Origin: CAWINY01 sp963837635
Lineage (GTDB): Bacteria > Acidobacteriota > Terriglobia > Terriglobales > Acidobacteriaceae
DNA length: 64,000 nucleotides
Assembly: GCA_963837635.1 (NCBI GenBank)
Contig: CAWINY010000007.1
Coordinates: 930,001 to 994,000 of the forward strand
Direction: 5' to 3'
Notes under the pieces: generated by a model
The model's database searches: none
The model's input: the letters and a program-made list of their open reading frames with translations, nothing else
What the model was told of the DNA's origin: nothing
Shown: positions 7,796-14,723 of the stretch, one piece after another
How the letters are laid out: each line of letters opens with the position of its first letter
Position numbering within the stretch: the stretch's first letter is position 1
Position numbers and translations under genes: made by a program

Positions 7796-8133
7796 TGAAA
7801 CTTGTGGGCCATGCCAAGATGCTGCGCATCCACCTTGGCGAAGACGATAAATGGCAGGGCAAGCCGCTCTATGTTGCCATCGTCGAGAAATGCCAAGAAC
7901 TGGACATCGCCGGCGCCACCGTGTTTCGCGGCCTTGAAGGTTACGGAACAAGCGCCCACATCCGCAAGTCGCATCTGGTTTCTTCCGATCAACCGATCAC
8001 GATTCGGGTGGTTGATACCGAGGAGAATCTGCAGCGGTTGCTTCCCGCATTGGACCAGATGGTGGATGAGGGGATGATCGCGATCTCCGATGTTGAAGTG
8101 ATCCGCTATCTCCTCGGCGGGGATACCGCTTAA
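7795..8133 (+). CDS. Single-domain DUF190 protein
   Basis: This 112-residue protein has an ATG that shares its first base with the stop of the preceding gene (TAATG). It is a single DUF190 domain: AKMLRIHLGEDDKWQGKPLY, then ATVFRGLEGYGTSAHIRKSH and the usual Val-Val-Asp-Thr strand before a C-terminal helix. It is clearly related to both domains of the upstream protein, so the locus carries three DUF190 units in two genes. PII-like trimers are the known assembly for the fold; heteromeric assembly here is only a guess. Confidence 0.87.
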   Translation: MKLVGHAKMLRIHLGEDDKWQGKPLYVAIVEKCQELDIAGATVFRGLEGYGTSAHIRKSHLVSSDQPITIRVVDTEENLQRLLPALDQMVDEGMIAISDVEVIRYLLGGDTA

Positions 8134-8164
8134 GGTACCCCGCTCCGGTTCGCTTTGCTCACCT

Positions 8165-8692
8165 CTAGGCGTTGAACGAAACGCTATTGGAACTGGACGA
8201 AGCCTGGGTGGAGAGCGTTTGGCCGAAAAGCTGGAAGTCCTGCTGCAAACTGCTGTAGGCCTGCTGCGCAGCGGACAGATTGCCGGATTGCAGAGACTGG
8301 CCCAGTTGGGCCATCACCTGGCTGATCTCGCTCCCTCCACCGCCACCGTGATGATGATGGTGGTGCATTTGTCCGCTTTGGCTTTGGAAATCCTGCTGAA
8401 TCTTCGTGTAGTCCTGTTGTGCAGCGGAGAGCTTGCCGGACTGAAGATCCTGCGAAAGCTGGGTGAAGTCCTGGCTAAGAGGATTGCTGTCCTGCGAAGA
8501 CGAAGTCGAATTGGGCTGAGGCTTCATCTGCTGCAGAGTCGCAAAATCCGACTGCGCGGCCGAGAGATTCCCCGACTGCAGATCCTGGCCGAGTTGCTGG
8601 AACTCCTGCTGAACCTGCTGCTTCTTACTATGGAAAAGGTTCTGGATAGCGGAGCTGAACAGAGAGCTGCCTAGAATGCCTGCCACGGACAT
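8165..8692 (-). CDS. Three-repeat Gln/Ser-rich protein with a natural His6-Gly5 run
   Basis: This 175-residue protein has three copies of a roughly 30-residue helical unit of the form LxQDLQSGNLSAAQxDFxxLQQ, at about residues 30-55, 75-102 and 127-153. Between the second and third repeat is MHHHHHHGGGGGS, which could bind metal. The N-terminus (MSVAGILGSSLFSSAIQNLF) is mildly hydrophobic but not a clear signal peptide. Composition is rich in Gln and Ser. I do not know a named family; similar AAQxDF repeat proteins occur in Acidobacteriota as I recall. It converges on the DUF190 genes. Confidence 0.7.
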   Translation of the reverse strand: MSVAGILGSSLFSSAIQNLFHSKKQQVQQEFQQLGQDLQSGNLSAAQSDFATLQQMKPQPNSTSSSQDSNPLSQDFTQLSQDLQSGKLSAAQQDYTKIQQDFQSQSGQMHHHHHHGGGGGSEISQVMAQLGQSLQSGNLSAAQQAYSSLQQDFQLFGQTLSTQASSSSNSVSFNA

Positions 8693-9099
8693 CGCGATCT
8701 CCTATTGAATAGGCTGGTTACCACCCTCGACGAGCTTTGACGGCGGTTCCATCTAAACAAGGAGCAAGTGTGAGACCAAAGCCGTTGTGCGGTTGGTTGG
8801 CACATCTGTTTGAATTCGCGCGGCTTAGCTGGCTGACTCCCGGGCGCTCTCGGTGCCGCACAAGAACTCGGCAAAGGGTGCCCATGCAAACCGGGCAAGG
8901 CTTGCCCAGTTTCTAAGAGCTTGTCCCTTGTCCATAGATGGCCAACGGCCTTCCCCCGGTGCCTGCGTGTGCATCCCAGATGAGCTCGTGCTCAGCGGTT
9001 TTGATCTCCACTGGGGTGACCGCGGTCACAGCCAAAAGCCGCCTAGGCGATTAATCTTAGTTTCAAGGGACGGAGTCTCCCTCCGCCAGGAGGTGTCCC
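8693..9099. other. Divergent intergenic region
   Basis: This is about 400 bases between the repeat protein and the universal stress gene, which are transcribed apart, so promoters for both should lie here. I could not identify convincing -35/-10 pairs. The only clear signal is AGGAGG at 9088-9093 for the next gene. Confidence 0.5.
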
Positions 9100-9972
9100 A
9101 TGGCTTCAACTGCAGCTGCCAGAGCAGTGGTTTCCCCACAACTGAGGAAAATTCTGTTTGCCACGGATTTTTCGCCTTGCTCCGCGGCGGCGCTGGATTG
9201 CGCTTGCGCGATTGCGCGCTGCTATGGCTCGACCGTACACGCCGTGCATGTGGTTGCCTCGGATCAAAAGGCTGCCGCGGCACTCGAGAGGGAGAGGGAA
9301 CATGCGGCAAGCAACATGACCCGATTCCTTCACGCGCATTTCTCTAAGGAAGTTCCACATCACACAGGAATTCACCAAGGCCCGATCGCGGACACGCTCT
9401 CCGAGTTTATCCGGCAAGAAGACATTGACCTGATCGCGTTCGGGACGCACGGGCACCGCGAAGGGAAAGAACTGGAACTAGGTTCGATTGCCGAGCAGAT
9501 GTTTTATCGGGCACCTTGTCCGATGCTCACCTGCGGCGGGGCACCGCGGGCGGCGGGGAAGGAAAGGAAGCTGCAGCGGATTCTTTACGCAACCGATCTT
9601 TCGCGCAGCTCGTTCGGAGCCCTTCCCTACGCCCTGTCCCTTGCTTTGCGCAACAACTCCCATCTCATGTTGCTGTATGTGGATACCGAAGAGGTCACGT
9701 GCGACTATTTGAACGAGGCTGCCTTCGAGCAGTGGCTCTTGGACCTGCTGCCGCATGGCACAGACCGGTTCTGCAGCATTGAGCCCATTATTGAACTCGG
9801 GCAGCCGGGAGAACGGATTGTCGAGGAAGCCGCAGAGCACGAGGCGGACCTGATTGTCCTGGGCGGGAGCAGCCGGGCCGGCATCCATGCGGTTACTGCT
9901 GGTCGTCCGTGGCCCACCGCTTCCACCGTAGTTGCCCGGGCTCATTGTCCGGTGTTGACCGTGCGCAGCTAG
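9100..9972 (+). CDS. Tandem universal stress protein (two UspA domains)
   Basis: The 290-residue protein is preceded by AGGAGG at 9088-9093. Two Usp folds are visible. Domain 1 (about 14-148) opens with KILFATDFSPCSAAAL and has the nucleotide-loop motif GTHGHREGKELELGSIAEQM. Domain 2 (about 157-290) opens with RILYATDLSRSSFGALPYAL and has GGSSRAGIHAVTAGRP near its end. Domain 1 keeps the G-2x-G-9x-GS pattern of ATP-binding Usp proteins, while domain 2 is less regular. Such proteins help cells survive starvation and oxidative or membrane stress. The following gene, about 80 bases away, is also a stress-type membrane protein. Confidence 0.88.
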   Translation: MASTAAARAVVSPQLRKILFATDFSPCSAAALDCACAIARCYGSTVHAVHVVASDQKAAAALEREREHAASNMTRFLHAHFSKEVPHHTGIHQGPIADTLSEFIRQEDIDLIAFGTHGHREGKELELGSIAEQMFYRAPCPMLTCGGAPRAAGKERKLQRILYATDLSRSSFGALPYALSLALRNNSHLMLLYVDTEEVTCDYLNEAAFEQWLLDLLPHGTDRFCSIEPIIELGQPGERIVEEAAEHEADLIVLGGSSRAGIHAVTAGRPWPTASTVVARAHCPVLTVRS

Positions 9973-10054
9973 GGCGCAGATCGGTAGGCGGATTGTAGAA
10001 CGGGCCCAATCAACTCGCTGGCTGAGGCTGATCGAGCAGCCGAGGAGGCGTGTC

Positions 10055-11356
10055 ATGAAAGTCATCTTCAAGCCCAGGATCGCACCGGCGTTTGCGCCGC
10101 ACTTTGCGCCGAAGCTCTGGTTCGGTCCGAACAAAGTTACCCGTGCCCCGATCATCGGAAAGGAGAAGATCATGGACGTACTGAAACCGATCAAGCAAGG
10201 CGTGAAGCAGGGAACCTACATGCTGGGCGCCGTGGGCCTGGGCGCCGGATTGATGTACGTGTTGGATCCGGATCGCGGCCGCCGCCGGCGTGCCATGGCA
10301 CGGGATGAAGCGGTAAAGGTTCTGCACGAAACCGGGGACGCTTTGGACAAGGGCGTACGCGACCTGAAGAATCGCGTCTCCGGCAGCGTGATCGAATTTG
10401 CCTCGATCTTCTTGCCGGAGCGGGTCGACGATTCCGTGCTGGAGGGGCGTATTCGCTCGGCGCTGGGCCGCTGTGTGGCGCATCCACACGCGGTCGAGGC
10501 GCAGGTTTCCGGCGGACACGTCAAGCTGACCGGCCATATCCTGGAGCAAGATGTGCCGCGGTTGATAGCTATGCTGCGCCGATTGAAAGGCGTCAAGAGT
10601 GTTACCAACGAACTAGCCGCGCACTCCGAACCCGGCGCCATTCCCGATCTGCAGGGCAAGCCGCGAATGGCGCGCGATGCCGAATTGATCGAGCCCACGT
10701 GGACTCCGGCAATGCGGCTGATCGCGGCGACGGCAGGTTCGTTCCTGATTCTTGATGGCGCCCTGCGGCGTGGACTGGCCGGGCTGGTTTACGGCACGCT
10801 GGGAGTGGGCTTGGTGACGCGCGCGCTGCAGCGTCCTGGTGACCACAGCTTCAGTGCTACGGACGCACTGGAGCGCGGTGTCGATCTGCAAAAGACCACC
10901 ACCATCGATGCGCCGCTGTCGAGCGTCTTTCATATGCTGGCCAACCCGGAGAACTTCCCCCGTTTCATGTCGCACGTCGAGGAGGTCAAGAAGCTCGAAG
11001 ACCGGGTCTATCGCTGGAAGGTGGTCGGCCCGGCCGGTGCAGCGGTACATTGGGACGCTGAGATCGTAACCCTGATTGACAACGAACTGCTGGTGTGGAA
11101 GACGCGTCCCGGCTCGATGGTGGAGCACGCCGGAATTGTGCGCGTCGATCCCACGCCGTACGGCAGCACGCGCGTTCATATGCGAATGTCCTACCGGCCT
11201 CCGTTAGGCAAGTTCGGCATGACTTTGGCCGAGTTGTTCAGCTTGTATCCGAAGCACATGCTGGATGATGACATGGTCCGGTTTAAGTCGCTGCTCGAAC
11301 AGGGCAAGACGAGCGCGCACCATGAGAAGGTCAGACTGGAAGCGATGCAGGCATAG
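10055..11356 (+). CDS. BON and SRPBCC domain membrane protein
   Basis: This 433-residue protein has, in order: a glycine-rich helix followed by DPDRGRRRRAMARDE (about 52-85); a BON domain at about 128-195 (RIRSALGRCVAHPHAVEAQV, then GHVKLTGHILEQDV); two hydrophobic stretches around 225-260 (DUF2892-like); and an SRPBCC/polyketide-cyclase-like domain at about 283-420 (TTIDAPLSSVFHMLANPENF). BON domains bind lipid surfaces or phospho-metabolites; SRPBCC folds bind hydrophobic ligands. Both possible starts have good ribosome sites: GAGGAGG before 10055 and AAGGAG before ATG 10172. The upstream stress gene suggests an envelope-stress role, which is inference. Confidence 0.78.
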   Translation: MKVIFKPRIAPAFAPHFAPKLWFGPNKVTRAPIIGKEKIMDVLKPIKQGVKQGTYMLGAVGLGAGLMYVLDPDRGRRRRAMARDEAVKVLHETGDALDKGVRDLKNRVSGSVIEFASIFLPERVDDSVLEGRIRSALGRCVAHPHAVEAQVSGGHVKLTGHILEQDVPRLIAMLRRLKGVKSVTNELAAHSEPGAIPDLQGKPRMARDAELIEPTWTPAMRLIAATAGSFLILDGALRRGLAGLVYGTLGVGLVTRALQRPGDHSFSATDALERGVDLQKTTTIDAPLSSVFHMLANPENFPRFMSHVEEVKKLEDRVYRWKVVGPAGAAVHWDAEIVTLIDNELLVWKTRPGSMVEHAGIVRVDPTPYGSTRVHMRMSYRPPLGKFGMTLAELFSLYPKHMLDDDMVRFKSLLEQGKTSAHHEKVRLEAMQA

Positions 11357-11400
11357 ACGAGTACTCAGTTACTGGGAAGCTATTTCAGAAATGGTTTGGT

Positions 11401-11541
11401 GTCAGGGCACGGCTTCAGCCGTGCCGCAATCTGGCCGGCAGGAACTTGGGCTTTAGCCCCCTGGGGAGCGTGCTCTCAGGCGCAGGGGCTAAAGCCCTTG
11501 ATTTTTTCCTCTTTCGGCACGACTAAAGTCGTGCCCTGATA
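11401..11541. repeat. Composite palindrome (GGGCTTTAGCCC / GGCACGGCTTCAGCC type)
   Basis: Four hairpin arms are nested. GTCAGGGCACG at 11401 pairs with CGTGCCCTGATAC at 11530-11542. GGCACGGCTTCAGCCGTGCC is a local palindrome, as is GGCACGACTAAAGTCGTGCC. GGGCTTTAGCCCC faces AGGGGCTAAAGCCC. It sits between convergent genes and could stop transcription from both sides. Confidence 0.8.
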
Positions 11542-11586
11542 CGCCATGGATAAGTTGTGAGATGACTTCTGAGTACTTCTGATCTC

Positions 11587-12147
11587 CTAGTCATTTGCCG
11601 GTGGGGGTGAGCCACCGCCGGGACCCGGATCGCCTTTCGGACCGGGTCCACCGCCCGGTCCACCGTTGCCGGGGGGCGGGCCGGGGATGCTCATGCGCGC
11701 CGGCCGTGCCGGCTTCATTGATTGCAATTCCTTCCACTGCTCGGCACTCAGCACGCGGCGGATGGCGAACAGCATGTGGGCGTTAGCTTTCTCGAGTTCC
11801 GCGCGCTGGGAGGTTACCTTGTCGATCTGCGCCATGACAGCGTTCTCGTCCGGGTTGTCGCTCTGAATCAACGGCTCCAATCCGAGTTCAGCCTTCTCCA
11901 GGTTGGCCCTGAGGTCGACGAGTCGCAGGCGGTGCTCCTGGAAAATCTTCTCAATGCGCTGTACTTGATCGTCGGTGAGGCCTAGCTTCTTCACCACATC
12001 GGCGTTTTTCCACCACCTTCCCATCGGCCCTGGGCCGAAATGCATGACATTTTCCCTGGGGCCCATCATGTGGTCCGGGGGCGGACCCATTTGCGCCACG
12101 GTAAAGGAAGACATGAGTAGCAAGACTGCCAAAATACGCGTTCTCAT
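11587..12147 (-). CDS. Spy/CpxP-like periplasmic LTxxQ protein
   Basis: This 186-residue protein has a signal peptide (MRTRILAVLLLMSSFTVAQM, cleavage near residue 19). Two LTxxQ-type motifs, LTDDQVQRIEKI (about 57) and LSAEQWKELQ (about 132), with helices between them mark the Spy/CpxP/zinc-resistance sensor family. A Met/His/Pro-rich stretch near residues 20-45 could bind metal. The C-terminal 40 residues are Gly/Pro-rich and disordered. Family members are periplasmic chaperones or metal sensors. Its start overlaps the stop of the anti-sigma gene by four bases (ATGA), so it is the third gene of a sigma/anti-sigma/sensor operon. Confidence 0.85.
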   Translation of the reverse strand: MRTRILAVLLLMSSFTVAQMGPPPDHMMGPRENVMHFGPGPMGRWWKNADVVKKLGLTDDQVQRIEKIFQEHRLRLVDLRANLEKAELGLEPLIQSDNPDENAVMAQIDKVTSQRAELEKANAHMLFAIRRVLSAEQWKELQSMKPARPARMSIPGPPPGNGGPGGGPGPKGDPGPGGGSPPPAND

Positions 12148-12686
12148 CGAGTTTCTCCTTGGGAGTTAGCCATTGCCTGCTGAGCATATTGGTTGCGCTC
12201 GCTCACGATGACCAGCGCCGGTTCCAAAGCGGATGGCACTTCCTGTTGTAAGTCGGATTGCAAGTTCATCAAGAAAACATCATCGGGATCTTGCCGGACG
12301 GATGCGGTCCGCGCCGGTGGATGTATCGCCGTTCCCGCCGGTTGCTGCAGCGCTGCCAATGTTTCCCCCGCGGGATTGCCCGGGTGCGGCGGCTTGCTGG
12401 GAGACAGCAGGAATGAAGCGGCGAACACGAGAATCGCGGCTGCTCCGGCCAAGGTCCATCGCCACAAGTGAGACGAGGATTGCGGAACAACCTGGCCCAA
12501 CATCACCCTGCGTTCGCTGGCCGCGGCCTCCCGGCGCATGGCATCGGCAAACGAGGCGAGCGAGACGCGCAGTTGGTTGGCTTCCGCGGCGCACTCGGCG
12601 CATTGTTGCAGATGCTCGCAGCTCCAGGCATCGCCTTTGTCGGCAAGCCACTCGGTAAGCTGTTCGTCGCTCAAATGGCGGTTCAT
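12144..12686 (-). CDS. Zinc-finger anti-sigma factor
   Basis: This 180-residue protein has an N-terminal HxxxCxxC zinc motif (CEHLQQCAEC, about residues 24-33), the mark of ZAS-type anti-sigma domains. A single transmembrane helix at about 76-93 (WTLAGAAAILVFAASFLLS) is followed by a roughly 85-residue periplasmic part. It should hold the adjacent ECF sigma factor at the membrane until a periplasmic signal releases it. Start and stop overlap the neighbours by four bases each, so sigma, anti-sigma and Spy-like protein are co-translated. The periplasmic part has no recognised fold. Confidence 0.88.
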   Translation of the reverse strand: MNRHLSDEQLTEWLADKGDAWSCEHLQQCAECAAEANQLRVSLASFADAMRREAAASERRVMLGQVVPQSSSHLWRWTLAGAAAILVFAASFLLSPSKPPHPGNPAGETLAALQQPAGTAIHPPARTASVRQDPDDVFLMNLQSDLQQEVPSALEPALVIVSERNQYAQQAMANSQGETR

Positions 12687-13264
12687 TGGTTGCCTTCCTG
12701 TTTCATGCGCCGCAGCGCGCTCACCGCCCGAAATAGGTGTGTCTTCACCGTTCCCGGTTCCAGCCCCATCACTTGGGCGATTTCCTCCAGGCTCAGTTCC
12801 TCCACGAATCGGAGCCGGAATACGATCTGCTGCTGTTTCGTAAGCGAGGCGACCAGCCGCATCACCGCTTCCAGTTCCTGGCGGGCGGATAAGGCACGCT
12901 CCGGCGAGGGTGCGGGATCACGCGCGTAGGCGGCGACGCTATCCAGTTCGGTCCGAGTGCGGCCGAACAGCCCGCGCCAGAAGCCGCTCCGCCGGTTGCG
13001 TTGGTAATCGCGGGCGAGATTCAGGGCGATCCGGATCAGCCATGTGCTGACGTTCGCCTCGCCGCGAAAGCCGGCGCGGCTTCGGTAGGCGCGCAGGAAA
13101 CACTCCTGGGTGAGCGTTTGGGCGGCGTCGGCATCGCGCAGTTCACACCACAACACGCGGTAGATGCGCGACTGGTGGGCGCGCATCAGGTTATCGAAGT
13201 CCTGCGCCGCGATTCCGTTCTCGCGCGTGATCCCCATCAGCGGTGTGGCCAGGCTCTGTTCCAT
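12683..13264 (-). CDS. ECF RNA polymerase sigma factor (RpoE-like)
   Basis: The 193-residue protein has sigma region 2 at about residues 20-90 (FDNLMRAHQSRIYRVLWCEL, then TQECFLRAYRSRAGFRGEA and STWLIRIALNLARDY) and region 4 at about 130-187 (LTKQQQIVFRLRFVEELSLE, then IAQVMGLEPGTVKTHLFRAV). It lacks regions 1.1 and 3, as ECF factors do. The anti-sigma gene follows with a four-base overlap. ECF factors usually control their own operon; I could not point to a matching promoter upstream. The divergent gene is the MdtA-like adaptor, so pump control by this sigma factor is possible but unproven. Confidence 0.93.
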   Translation of the reverse strand: MEQSLATPLMGITRENGIAAQDFDNLMRAHQSRIYRVLWCELRDADAAQTLTQECFLRAYRSRAGFRGEANVSTWLIRIALNLARDYQRNRRSGFWRGLFGRTRTELDSVAAYARDPAPSPERALSARQELEAVMRLVASLTKQQQIVFRLRFVEELSLEEIAQVMGLEPGTVKTHLFRAVSALRRMKQEGNQ

Positions 13265-13448
13265 CGCTACTTACAATGGACGGGCGTTTGCGCTGGAAGT
13301 TTACACGGTCGAAAGATAAGCACTGCGCAAGGTAAAAAAATGTAAAGCTTCCGGGGCCCTCGCATAGCGTGCGCTAGACTCAATCTTGGCTGTGTCAAAT
13401 CCGCTACTTACGAATATATTTGGCAGTCGAGATAATTCGTGAAATTCA

Positions 13449-14723
13449 TTGTTTATGAGAGCTGACAACAAGACAGTGGTCGGTGGTCAGTGGGCAGTGG
13501 CCAGCGCCCCGGCGCGGGTCGAGAGTTTGTGCACTGCGCATCGAACACCGGCCACCGGCCACCGGCCATTGGCCACTGACCACTGGCTACTGATAACTGC
13601 ACTCGTTCTTGCAGGACTGTTTATTATTACCGGGTGCTCGGGGCAGGCGAGGCAGGCCGATTCACAGCGAGGCCCACAAGCGGTGCCGGTAGCCGTCGCT
13701 GCCGCCGAGAAACGAGACATGCCGGTCTATCTGGACGGCCTCGGTAGCGTGCTGGCGTTCAACACCGTTACAGTCAAGACCCGCATCGACGGCCAGCTGG
13801 TGCAGGTTGCCTTCAAGGAAGGCCAGGAGGTCAAGAAGGGCGACCTGCTGGCGGTGATCGACCCGCGTCCTTACGAGGTAGCGCTGGAGCAGGCGAAATC
13901 GAATCTTTTTAAAGACCAGGCTGCCCTGCAGGACGCCAAGGTCAATTACGAGCGCTTCGAGGGCCTGTACCAGGCGGGGGTTATTTCCAAGCAGCAATTC
14001 GATACCCAGGGTTCGCTCTATCACCAGGGTGAGGGCGCGGTAGGCGCCGACCAGGCGGCCATCGACAATGCTCAGCTCAATCTCACCTATACCCGCATCT
14101 ATGCTCCAGTAGGTGGCCGGGTCGGATTGCGGCTGGTGGACGTCGGCAACATGGTTCATGCCGCCGATGCCAACGGATTGTTGATCATCACCCAGCTCCA
14201 GCCCATCGCGGTGTTGTTCACGCTGCCGGAAGATGAGGTGCCGGCGGTGGCGCACGCCATGAGCCGAGAGCAGCTCACGGTGGAAGCTTACAATCGCGAC
14301 GACCGCACCAAGCTTGATACCGGCACGTTGCAGACGATCGACAACCAGATCGATCCCACGACCGGCACCGCGCGCTTCAAAGCCGTTTTCCAGAATTACG
14401 ATCATGCGCTGTGGCCGAACCAGTTCGTCAACACTCGTTTGCTGCTCGAAATCCAGAAGAATCGCACCGTGATCCCGGCGGCGGCGGTGCAGCGCGGACC
14501 GCAAGGCGCCTTTGTCTATGTGGGGAAGCCGGACAAGACAGTCGAAGCGCGTTCCATCAACGTAGGGTTCACCGAGGCAAACCTGGCTACCATCGACAGC
14601 GGCCTGCAGCCGGGCGAGATGGTGGTTACGGACGGGCAGGATAAACTCCAGCCCGGCAGCCACATCGAGATCCGGGCCGGCACACCGGGAGCACCAGGAG
14701 GCACAGGACAAGCCGGGAAATGA
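13449..14723 (+). CDS. mdtA: RND efflux periplasmic adaptor (MdtA-like lipoprotein)
   Basis: This 424-residue protein has a lipoprotein signal at about residues 46-63 (LLITALVLAGLFIITGC, lipid-modified Cys63). It then has the membrane-fusion-protein layout: barrel-sandwich halves (VKTRIDGQLVQVAFKEGQEV and YTRIYAPVGGRVGLRLVDVG) around a helical hairpin (about 130-200) and a C-terminal beta-barrel. It links the inner-membrane RND pumps to an outer-membrane channel. The 45 residues before the signal helix are encoded by an inverted micro-repeat element, and no convincing ribosome site supports any start, so the true N-terminus is uncertain. The stop overlaps the next start (ATGA). Confidence 0.9.
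   Translation: MFMRADNKTVVGGQWAVASAPARVESLCTAHRTPATGHRPLATDHWLLITALVLAGLFIITGCSGQARQADSQRGPQAVPVAVAAAEKRDMPVYLDGLGSVLAFNTVTVKTRIDGQLVQVAFKEGQEVKKGDLLAVIDPRPYEVALEQAKSNLFKDQAALQDAKVNYERFEGLYQAGVISKQQFDTQGSLYHQGEGAVGADQAAIDNAQLNLTYTRIYAPVGGRVGLRLVDVGNMVHAADANGLLIITQLQPIAVLFTLPEDEVPAVAHAMSREQLTVEAYNRDDRTKLDTGTLQTIDNQIDPTTGTARFKAVFQNYDHALWPNQFVNTRLLLEIQKNRTVIPAAAVQRGPQGAFVYVGKPDKTVEARSINVGFTEANLATIDSGLQPGEMVVTDGQDKLQPGSHIEIRAGTPGAPGGTGQAGK
13473..13594. repeat. Inverted micro-repeat element inside the adaptor reading frame
   Basis: The left arm (13473-13504) repeats GTGGTCAGTGGGCAGTGGCC-like units and the right arm (13547-13594) repeats CCACCGGCCATTGGCCACTG and GACCACTGG, its complement. Related one-arm or two-arm copies lie at 35503-35563 and 36861-36930. 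Confidence 0.8.

Noticed and set aside
8340..8380. Cloning-vector contamination because of the His6 run
   Set aside because: The run lies inside a native repeat protein with normal flanking genes and no vector sequence.
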